NCBI GenBank assembly: GCA_028691095.1
Contig: JAQUZZ010000140.1
Span: 1 to 5,028, forward strand
DNA length: 5,028 nucleotides
Direction of reading: 5' to 3'
Origin: Alistipes sp.
GTDB lineage: Bacteria > Bacteroidota > Bacteroidia > Bacteroidales > Rikenellaceae
This document shows, one piece after another, positions 1 through 5,028 of this stretch. Each line of letters starts with the position of its first letter. Positions within the stretch are counted from its first letter, which is position 1. The position numbers and the translations under genes were made by a program. The notes beneath the pieces are model-generated. The model was not told the origin of the DNA and ran no database searches. It worked only from the letters and a program-made list of their open reading frames with translations.

Positions 1-15
1 GAAACTCACGTTAAA

Positions 16-32
16 GGCTTTTTTCAAAAGCC
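16..32. repeat. Hairpin, 7-bp perfect stem (copy 1)
   Basis: GGCTTTT (16-22) and AAAAGCC (26-32) are perfect reverse complements separated by the 3-nt loop TTC. The same stem recurs in copy 2, where the only change falls in the loop. It lacks the strong GC stem and following T-run of an intrinsic terminator. Confidence 0.75.
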
Positions 33-59
33 CCTTGTCCTTCGATAACCCCCTCCCAA

Positions 60-83
60 CCTCCCCCACACCGTTGGGGGAGG
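60..83. repeat. GC-rich hairpin, 9-bp perfect stem (copy 1)
   Basis: CCTCCCCCA (60-68) pairs perfectly with TGGGGGAGG (75-83) around the loop CACCGT. This would be very stable as RNA or single-stranded DNA on either strand. On the + strand it is followed by AGGAGATTTT rather than an immediate U-tract, so a terminator function is possible but not supported. It lies just downstream of a CCCCCTCCC block. Confidence 0.8.
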
Positions 84-166
84 AGATTTTCAGCGGTATT
101 TCGCGAATTTCACCTCAAATAATCCATGAAACGTTTACCTTTCTGATTCGCGAAACTCACGTTAAA

Positions 167-183
167 GGCTTTTGTCAAAAGCC
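167..183. repeat. Hairpin, 7-bp perfect stem (copy 2)
   Basis: GGCTTTT (167-173) and AAAAGCC (177-183) form the same stem as in copy 1, with loop GTC instead of TTC. Stem retention with loop change fits either structural constraint or simple recency of duplication; one substitution cannot separate these. Confidence 0.75.
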
Positions 184-210
184 CCTTGTCCTTCGATAAC
201 CCCCTCCCAA

Positions 211-234
211 CCTCCCCCACACCGTTGGGGGAGG
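211..234. repeat. GC-rich hairpin, 9-bp perfect stem (copy 2)
   Basis: CCTCCCCCA (211-219) pairs with TGGGGGAGG (226-234) around loop CACCGT, identical to copy 1. The right arm TTGGGGGAG is also found alone at 333-341 in the decayed third copy. Confidence 0.8.
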
Positions 235-300
235 AGATTTTCAGCGGTATTTCGCGAATTTTGCCCCAAATAATCCATGAAACGTTTACCTTTCTGATTC

Positions 301-341
301 GCAAACACCCGTTAAATCGTGTTATCAAAGAATTGGGGGAG
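301..341. repeat. Decayed, internally deleted third copy of the 151-bp unit
   Basis: Positions 301-330 align with the start of the unit (gc-aaac, cgttaaa and tcaaag shared; one base deleted), with roughly three quarters of positions matching. At 333-341 the sequence TTGGGGGAG is identical to the right arm of the GC-rich hairpin in copies 1 and 2. The intervening part of the unit, including the left arm, is missing. The simplest reading is a diverged copy with an internal deletion of about 45 bp. The alignment was made by eye, and the second match is only 9 bases, so chance cannot be excluded. Confidence 0.5.
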
Positions 342-417
342 CCTTTCTTTGGGTTATGGGTGTGATAGGCTGATGTGTTTTTTGTCGGTTTATTGTGGGA
401 TGTGGTTAAATTAGGGT

Positions 418-447
418 GCGATTTCAAAACAACTTCTGAAAAATCGC
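418..447. promoter_or_regulatory. 7-bp inverted repeat abutting the promoter (candidate operator)
   Basis: GCGATTT (418-424) and AAATCGC (441-447) are perfect reverse complements separated by 16 nt. The right arm ends at the base directly before the TATATTTG box at 448, and the left arm overlaps the expected -33 region. Binding of a dimeric regulator here would overlap RNA polymerase. This is a positional inference: a 7-bp inverted repeat can occur by chance, and no regulator gene is visible in the window. Confidence 0.3.
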
Positions 448-455
448 TATATTTG
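422..455 (+). promoter_or_regulatory. Bacteroidota-type promoter (-33/-7) for the AsmA-like gene
   Basis: TATATTTG at 448-455 matches the Bacteroides sigma-AB -7 consensus TAnnTTTG exactly. A -33-like TTTC (consensus TTTG) sits at 422-425, with 22 nt to the -7 box, close to the usual spacing. Transcription would start near 460, giving a leader of about 90 nt before the ATG at 553. It is the best such match in the intergenic region. The imperfect -33 element lowers confidence. Confidence 0.6.
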
Positions 456-552
456 TCCTTACGGAGGCGTTTTGACTCTTTCGATGCGCTTCGATCCTTA
501 TTGAAGCCGACGAAACGACCGCTCCGTTCGATTGTCTTATTAGCCTTTATTC
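456..552 (+). other. Putative 5' leader of the AsmA-like gene
   Basis: This stretch lies between the promoter-like box and the ATG. It contains an imperfect hairpin, GCTTCGA (488-494) with TTGAAGC (501-507), including one G-U pair. A six-codon reading frame at 484-504 (MRFDPY, then TGA) overlaps that hairpin. No riboswitch or Shine-Dalgarno sequence is recognisable; the bases just before the ATG are A/T-rich, as is common in Bacteroidota. The mini-frame and hairpin are probably fortuitous. Confidence 0.35.
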
Positions 553-3500
553 ATGAGCGAATCTGGTAATTCACAGTGCGAAACCACGGCTCCTGCACCC
601 GATCAACGACCGATTGCCTCACGGCGGCGGCGATGCTTGCGGCGTGTGGGGAAGATCGGTGGGATCATCCTGCTCTCCCTGATGGGGCTGCTGGGGTGTG
701 TGCTGGGTGCGGTGGCTTTGATTCTGACCCCTGAACGTTTGACCCCGCTGGTCAATCGGTACAGTACGCAGTATCTCAATGCTGAGGTGCGTTTTGATAC
801 GGTGAACCTTTCGGTTTTTCGTCATTTCCCGTTTGTGAGTGTCGAGTTATGGGGCGGAGAGATTGTCTCTCATGCGTTTCGGACGCTACCCGATTCGGCC
901 AGAGCGCAGATCCCCGTGCAGGCCGATACGCTGTTGCGTTTTGATCGGTTGTCGGTCTCGCTGAATCTGCCACAGCTGCTGGCCGCTCAGATCGCCATTC
1001 GAGGCGTCACCCTGCGCAACCCCCAGGTGTTTGCCTACATTGCGCCCCAGGGCGTTCCGAATTGGAATATCCTGAAGGAGGATACGACGGACGAGGAGAC
1101 GGAGTCGGGTGAGGCTTTGCCCTTTCAGATCCGCCATCTGCTGCTGGAGGGGCACGGCGCGCTGACCTATGAGAGCTGTCCGGATACGCTCTTTACGCAG
1201 ATCTCGCTGGATCAGTTGAAATTGAGCCATCTGTTGGGAAAACATTATCGGGTGGAGTTGCAGAGCCGATTGACGCTTCGTCGGGATACCGTGCCGCTGT
1301 GTGATACGCTCTTTGTCGGAGTGCGCGGTGGGGTGAAATATGACTTCGACGACCCTGAGGAGTTTGGATTTAAGGAGCTGTTCGTGCAGATTGGGGCGAT
1401 TCCGCTGCGTTTCAACGGTGAGTTAGAGCTGGAGAACGAGAGCATCCAATCGCATTTGCAATGCTCGGTGCATCCGTTATATGTGCGGCAGGCCTTAGCC
1501 TTGATTCCCGTTTCTGTGTGGCCTATGGCCGAACAGATCGACACCGATCTGGCGTTGGATCTGGATACTTATATCGACGGAACCTATCGAATCAGTGATC
1601 GTCAGCTGCCGGTGCTTCGGGCCGAGGTGAAGTGTGAGGGGGGCTATCTGCGCTCTTCGCAAACCCGTATCCGCGTCGATACCTTGAAGATGGATGCTTC
1701 GTTGTGTTACAATCCCTTGAATCCCGATTCTACGGGAGTGCACTTGCGGAGCTTCAACGTGCAGGGGTTGGGTGTGAAACTTCAAGGAGAGATGTCTGCC
1801 TATGACGTGTTGCGGAATCCACAGGTGAATCTGAATGTGTTAGGAACCATGCAGTTGGATTCGCTCTCTACCTTCCTGCCCGATACGGAGTCTTTTACGA
1901 TACGGGGGCGTATCGGTCTTAATACCAAAGCGCGGTTTCGCATGAACGACTTGACTTTGCCGCGCATAGGGAAGAATCGGATCGACGGAACCCTCTCGCT
2001 CGATAGTGTACTCATTGATGTGCCCAAAGACACCCTCTTTATGATGGTGGACAATGGAACGATCCGTTTTGGTTCGGAACAGAACCGCAAGGACTCGCTG
2101 TTGAGCAAAGGAAAGGAGGTGCTGCGCCTGCGTGTAGAGGTGGATACCTTGAACATTGATATGAAGCACTTCCTGATGGTGGCCACGGGAGATGCGGTGG
2201 CGGCGCTGCATAGCGATGCCTACACCTTGAGTGGAGACACCACCGTGGTGCATCCGTTGTATGGTTCGGTGGAGGCTCGCTCGTTTGCGATTGCCTCCTT
2301 GGATTCGACTTGGATCAAATCGACCGCCTTAGAGAGCCGTTTTAGCATTCTTCCTTCACCGAAAGATGCCACAAAGCCTTTGCTTCATGTGAATTTCGAC
2401 ACCCACAGCATGGAGATGAAGGGGTATCATAATAAATATGACCTCTATCAGGGACATATCGATCTGAAAATGAAGCTCTCCAGTCTGCTGTCCGATTCGG
2501 TACGGCGGCGCCATCTTCTCGATTCGCTGCATCGGGTCTATCCGGAGGTTGCTCGAGATTCGTTATTTTCCTTCTTGCAGAAGCGACAGATTGCGTTGCG
2601 ACAGAAAGATGCCTTTGCACAGTTTGATCTCGACCTGACCGTCGATAAAGATATTGCGGCGTGGCTGCGTCGATGGGAGGCTCAAGGGGTGATTCAGGCT
2701 GACTCGGGACGGGTATTTACCCCCTATTTCCCGCTGATGAATATCTTGCGGCAGGTCGATATTGCCTTTACAACCGATCGGATCGACCTCAAAGAGACCT
2801 TTCTGCAATCGGGAAGTTCGTCCTTGGAGTTGACGGGCTCGCTCTCGAATCTCCGACGCACGTTGTTGGGTCGGGGTTCGCTGAAATTGAACATGAAGAT
2901 CGAGTCGGATACCTTAAATTTCAACGAGTTGCTGCACGCGGCTACCGTGGGAGCCAACTATGATCCCTTGAGTTCGAGGCAGTATCGCGAGGCTCTGTCG
3001 CGTGCTCAAACCAATGAGCAGTTGCAGCAGGTGCTGACCGAACAGAGTGGCGTCAAAGATAGTGTGGTCTCCTCTCCGTTGTTGATTATTCCGTCGAATA
3101 TCGACGGACGGGTGGATCTGTGTGCCCATTACGGCATTTATGGAGCCGTTCACTTCTCCAAGCTGCACGGCGCACTCATCGTCCGCGACCGATGCTTGCA
3201 GTTGCAGGATCTCGAAACGGTGACCGATGCCGGAGAGATGACGCTCACGGCTCTCTATGCCACGCGGAGTCGCAATGATATTTTCACGGGATTCAATCTC
3301 GATATGAATCGCATCAAGGTGAATCGACTGATCGAGTTGATCCCCTCGGTGGATACGCTGTTGCCGATGTTGCGTTCGTTTGAGGGCGTGGTCGATTGCA
3401 AGATTGCAGCCACGGCGGCCATTGATACCTTGATGAATATCGACCTGTCGAGTCTCAATGCCGCGTGCAGTATTCATGGTGAGCAGATGGTGCTCCTCGA

Positions 3501-4230
3501 TGGAGAGACCTTTACGGAGATTGCAAAGATGCTACACTTCAAAAACCGACAGCGCAACATGATCGACCGTATCTCGGTGAATATGTTGGTGCGGGACAAC
3601 CAGATCGAACTCTTCCCGTTTGTGGTGGAGATGGATCGCTACAAAGCGGCGGTTAGTGGGGTGCATAAATTGGATATGAGTTTCAGGTATCACATCTCCG
3701 TGTTGCGGTCGCCTATCCCGTTCCGACTGGGAATCAATATCTTTGGAACCGTCGATGATTTTAAAGTCCGACTCTGTCGTGCCCGTTACAAGAACGAGAA
3801 CATTCCTTCGTATGTGGGACTGATCGATACGACGCGGATCAACCTGAGCCGCACGATTACCGATATTTTCCAAAAGGGCATTGAGACCGCTTCGGCCAGT
3901 GACCTGAAGATTACACCTCCCTCGACCGACTCCGTGAAGATCGCGACCGAGGTGCTTTCCAAGCAGGATAGTATGGAACTCAAGAAAGAGGGAATATTGC
4001 CCGCCGATACGGTGTCCGTGGACTCGGTGTCACAGGGTGTGGATTCACTGCGGCCTGTTGCAATAGACTCCTTGGCTCCGGCACAGGAGCCTCCGAAGCC
4101 TCTTCCGGCAACTGACCCGATGCTGCAACCGGTCGACTCCACGCGTCGAACGCCGGCCGAGCAGCGTGCCCTCCGTCGCGAAGAACGACGTAAGGCGCGA
4201 CAAGCGGGGGCGGATGCAGTGGCTCCCTGA
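553..4230 (+). CDS. AsmA-like membrane-anchored periplasmic protein (1225 aa)
   Basis: This is a large AsmA-family protein of the type found in Bacteroidales. Seen in sequence: a basic N-terminus (RRRR at 24-27), a single membrane helix at about 35-58, then LTPERLTPLVNRY leading into an AsmA-like N-terminal region (about 60-175). A long, mostly beta-strand body follows, with a charged helical stretch at about 648-688. The C-terminal AsmA block spans about 715-1080 and includes RIKVNRLIELIP (920-931), VLLDGETFTEIAKMLHFKN (980-998) and GTVDDFKVRL (1065-1074). A proline and Asp-Ser-rich tail (about 1100-1225) ends in an Arg-rich helix (1204-1216). The start is well constrained: an in-frame TAG lies at 541-543 and 553 is the first ATG. 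Known of the family: TamB, YhdP and YdbH in E. coli are inner-membrane-anchored, bridge-like proteins linked to phospholipid transport to the outer membrane. A similar role here is inference. It is the first visible gene of its unit, behind the 448-455 promoter-like box. Confidence 0.9.
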   Translation: MSESGNSQCETTAPAPDQRPIASRRRRCLRRVGKIGGIILLSLMGLLGCVLGAVALILTPERLTPLVNRYSTQYLNAEVRFDTVNLSVFRHFPFVSVELWGGEIVSHAFRTLPDSARAQIPVQADTLLRFDRLSVSLNLPQLLAAQIAIRGVTLRNPQVFAYIAPQGVPNWNILKEDTTDEETESGEALPFQIRHLLLEGHGALTYESCPDTLFTQISLDQLKLSHLLGKHYRVELQSRLTLRRDTVPLCDTLFVGVRGGVKYDFDDPEEFGFKELFVQIGAIPLRFNGELELENESIQSHLQCSVHPLYVRQALALIPVSVWPMAEQIDTDLALDLDTYIDGTYRISDRQLPVLRAEVKCEGGYLRSSQTRIRVDTLKMDASLCYNPLNPDSTGVHLRSFNVQGLGVKLQGEMSAYDVLRNPQVNLNVLGTMQLDSLSTFLPDTESFTIRGRIGLNTKARFRMNDLTLPRIGKNRIDGTLSLDSVLIDVPKDTLFMMVDNGTIRFGSEQNRKDSLLSKGKEVLRLRVEVDTLNIDMKHFLMVATGDAVAALHSDAYTLSGDTTVVHPLYGSVEARSFAIASLDSTWIKSTALESRFSILPSPKDATKPLLHVNFDTHSMEMKGYHNKYDLYQGHIDLKMKLSSLLSDSVRRRHLLDSLHRVYPEVARDSLFSFLQKRQIALRQKDAFAQFDLDLTVDKDIAAWLRRWEAQGVIQADSGRVFTPYFPLMNILRQVDIAFTTDRIDLKETFLQSGSSSLELTGSLSNLRRTLLGRGSLKLNMKIESDTLNFNELLHAATVGANYDPLSSRQYREALSRAQTNEQLQQVLTEQSGVKDSVVSSPLLIIPSNIDGRVDLCAHYGIYGAVHFSKLHGALIVRDRCLQLQDLETVTDAGEMTLTALYATRSRNDIFTGFNLDMNRIKVNRLIELIPSVDTLLPMLRSFEGVVDCKIAATAAIDTLMNIDLSSLNAACSIHGEQMVLLDGETFTEIAKMLHFKNRQRNMIDRISVNMLVRDNQIELFPFVVEMDRYKAAVSGVHKLDMSFRYHISVLRSPIPFRLGINIFGTVDDFKVRLCRARYKNENIPSYVGLIDTTRINLSRTITDIFQKGIETASASDLKITPPSTDSVKIATEVLSKQDSMELKKEGILPADTVSVDSVSQGVDSLRPVAIDSLAPAQEPPKPLPATDPMLQPVDSTRRTPAEQRALRREERRKARQAGADAVAP

Positions 4231-4257
4231 GGTAGCTTAAACCCTTGGTTTGATGGC

Positions 4258-4290
4258 TTTGGAAAACGTTTAAATAGATTGTAATTTTTG
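4258..4290 (+). promoter_or_regulatory. Weak promoter-like site before the DUF5106-like gene
   Basis: The 64-bp gap (4231-4294) contains TTTG (4258-4261), a 20-nt spacer and TAATTTTTG (4282-4290). This resembles TTTG/TAnnTTTG but has one extra base inside the -7 box. Transcription from it would start at about the ATG (4295), so it would give a leaderless mRNA or imply a start further downstream. The gap also has a weak 5-bp stem (AAACC 4239-4243 with GGTTT 4247-4251) and an AAACGTTT palindrome (4264-4271). No convincing terminator is seen, so read-through from the AsmA-like gene is the simpler alternative. Confidence 0.25.
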
Positions 4291-4294
4291 ATTT

Positions 4295-5028
4295 ATGCGA
4301 CATAATAGAAGCAGTTTTGTAGGATTGTATCAACACATCACACAGGGTGGTGTGGCGTGTTTCCGGGGGATCGGCAAGGTGGGTCTCTCCCTCTTGATAT
4401 TGGGGGTGTGGGCAGGTTGTGGTTCGGGGGTGAAATCCGCCTCTGAGGCCAAGGCCTCGACACCGCAGTTTGTTCCTGCGGAGATTCCGGCGATTCTGGA
4501 CTCCCCAGAGCAGCAGGCAGGGTATCTGGCACAGCATTATTGGAAAAATTTCGACTTTACGGATACCTCCTTTCTGCGTGAGCCCAAGGTATTGGAGTCG
4601 GTTTTTGCCCAATACATTCAGGTGATAGAGTCCATTCCTGTGGATCTGGGCGAAACTTCGGTTCGGAAAACGCTGGAGAAGGCCGAGGCGGATTCGGCAA
4701 TGTATCGTTGCTTTATCGGAATGTTTGAGAAATACCTCTACGACCCGAATGCTCCCACGCGGAACGAAGATCTCTATCTTGCAGCCTTGCGACAGATCAC
4801 CCAAAGTACAAAGCTCACGGAGACGGAGAAGCAACGTCCGGAGTACCAACAGAGGATGTCCTTGATTAATCGTCCCGACTGGCCGGCCAGTGACTTTACC
4901 TATACCTTGGCCAACGGTTCCACGGGTACGCTCTATGGCATCAAAGCTCAGTATGTGATTCTATTTCTGAATAATCCGGGTTGTGAGGCGTGTCGCGCAA
5001 TGATCCATGCCATCTCGCAGTCGCATAT
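4295..5028 (+). CDS. DUF5106/thioredoxin-like putative lipoprotein (5' part, runs off window)
   Basis: Only the first 244 codons are present; the frame is open to the window end. Seen: a hydrophobic segment LSLLILGVWAGC (31-42) forming a lipobox-like site with Cys42. Trp at -3 is unusual for a lipobox. No acidic surface-export signal follows the Cys, so a periplasm-facing location is more likely. Residues about 60-180 resemble DUF5106, with YLAQHYWKNFDF (77-88) and YLYDPNAPTRNEDLY (147-161). From about 198 a thioredoxin-like fold begins: ASDFTYTL, a beta-strand YVILFLNNPG, then C230-E-A-C233. This arrangement is typical of Bacteroidota envelope thioredoxin-like proteins, but the cis-proline region lies outside the window. 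The start at 4295 is the most upstream possible (in-frame TGA at 4289-4291). It leaves a long 30-residue n-region, so GTG at 4352 is an alternative. The gene is 64 bp after the AsmA-like gene on the same strand and may be co-transcribed. Role: probable envelope redox or peroxiredoxin-like protein, substrate unknown. Confidence 0.82.
   Translation, partial: MRHNRSSFVGLYQHITQGGVACFRGIGKVGLSLLILGVWAGCGSGVKSASEAKASTPQFVPAEIPAILDSPEQQAGYLAQHYWKNFDFTDTSFLREPKVLESVFAQYIQVIESIPVDLGETSVRKTLEKAEADSAMYRCFIGMFEKYLYDPNAPTRNEDLYLAALRQITQSTKLTETEKQRPEYQQRMSLINRPDWPASDFTYTLANGSTGTLYGIKAQYVILFLNNPGCEACRAMIHAISQSH

Larger units (their letters stand above)
1..151. repeat. 151-bp intergenic repeat unit, copy 1
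   Basis: First of two tandem copies. It matches 152-302 at an offset of exactly 151 with 4 substitutions (positions 23, 111, 112 and 115 against 174, 262, 263 and 266) and no indels. The unit contains, in order, a GGCTTTT/AAAAGCC hairpin, a pyrimidine-rich block CCCCCTCCCAACCTCCCCC (49-67), a 9-bp GC-rich hairpin, the palindrome TTCGCGAA (100-107), the palindrome AAACGTTT (129-136), and a second TTCGCGAA (147-154) spanning the junction with copy 2. The unit begins at the window edge, so more copies could lie upstream. It looks like a non-coding, REP- or MITE-like element; no transposase or clear terminal inverted repeats are visible. The strand is arbitrary. Confidence 0.9.
152..302. repeat. 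151-bp intergenic repeat unit, copy 2
   Basis: Second tandem copy, about 97% identical to 1-151. One substitution lies in the loop of the first hairpin, so the stem is untouched. The other three cluster within five bases (262-266) between structured parts. The period (151) is not a multiple of 3. The one open frame across both copies, on the minus strand (110-427), therefore reads the same DNA in different frames in the two copies, which argues strongly against coding. The second TTCGCGAA of this copy has decayed to TTCGCAAA at 298-305. Confidence 0.9.

Noticed and set aside
60..90. GC-rich hairpin followed by GATTTT as an intrinsic terminator
   Set aside because: The stem is strong, but the T-run is short and starts several bases after the stem. 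It occurs as part of a tandem repeat, and no upstream gene is visible in the window.
1..302. CRISPR array, attC sites or a diversity-generating template/variable repeat pair
   Set aside because: The unit is 151 bp with no spacers, no cas or integrase gene, and no reverse transcriptase. The four differences are not limited to adenine positions, as a diversity-generating pair would need.
110..427. Minus-strand open frame of 105 codons across the repeats
   Set aside because: It is made largely of the 151-bp repeats, and the same DNA is read in two different frames in the two copies (for example RKVNVSWII against KGKRFMDYL). It has no promoter, signal or recognisable family. Frames of this kind are typical annotation artefacts of intergenic repeats.
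484..504. Six-codon upstream frame (MRFDPY) overlapping a weak hairpin, as a leader peptide
   Set aside because: It has no run of regulatory codons, no initiation signal and no alternative paired structures of an attenuator. Short frames like this are common by chance.
375..569. Plus-strand open frame of 64 codons ahead of the AsmA-like gene
   Set aside because: It runs through the promoter-like box, overlaps the AsmA-like start by 17 nt, and shows no family resemblance or start signal. It is most likely chance.
3980..4849. Minus-strand open frame of 289 codons spanning the end of the AsmA-like gene, the gap and the DUF5106-like gene
   Set aside because: It lies opposite two well-supported genes, its product has no recognisable domain, and its composition is rich in Arg, Pro and His as expected for an antisense shadow.

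Overview
The window looks like a stretch of a Bacteroidota genome, most likely order Bacteroidales. Three things support this. A perfect TAnnTTTG (-7 type) promoter box precedes the main gene. Neither gene has a Shine-Dalgarno-like site; both starts are preceded by A/T-rich sequence. Both proteins resemble families I know from Bacteroidales: a large AsmA-like membrane-anchored protein and a DUF5106/thioredoxin-like lipoprotein. The moderate GC content and repeat style would fit an Alistipes-like (Rikenellaceae) organism, but the genus is a guess.

Layout. Positions 1-302 are non-coding and consist of two tandem copies of a 151-bp unit differing at only 4 positions. Each copy carries two perfect hairpins and several short palindromes. 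A decayed, internally deleted third copy follows at about 301-341. Positions 342-552 hold no convincing gene. They contain a promoter-like site (TATATTTG at 448-455) immediately preceded by a 7-bp inverted repeat, then a leader of about 90 nt. A single long gene on the + strand (553-4230, 1225 codons) encodes the AsmA-like protein. A 64-bp gap follows, then a second + strand gene starting at 4295 and running off the window end. It encodes the N-terminal 244 residues of a putative lipoprotein with a DUF5106-like region and the beginning of a thioredoxin-like domain (CEAC).

Function. The AsmA-like protein has one N-terminal membrane helix, a long beta-rich periplasmic body with a conserved C-terminal AsmA block, and a flexible, Asp-Ser/Pro-rich tail ending in an arginine-rich helix. 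By analogy with TamB/YhdP/YdbH it may help move lipids or support outer-membrane assembly; this is inference. The second protein probably works in the cell envelope as a thiol-disulfide or peroxiredoxin-like protein of unknown substrate. Same direction and short spacing make co-transcription plausible, but nothing in the sequence proves a shared function.

I did not find a clear new biological system. The most unusual material is the tandem structured repeat upstream and the possible operator next to the AsmA promoter.
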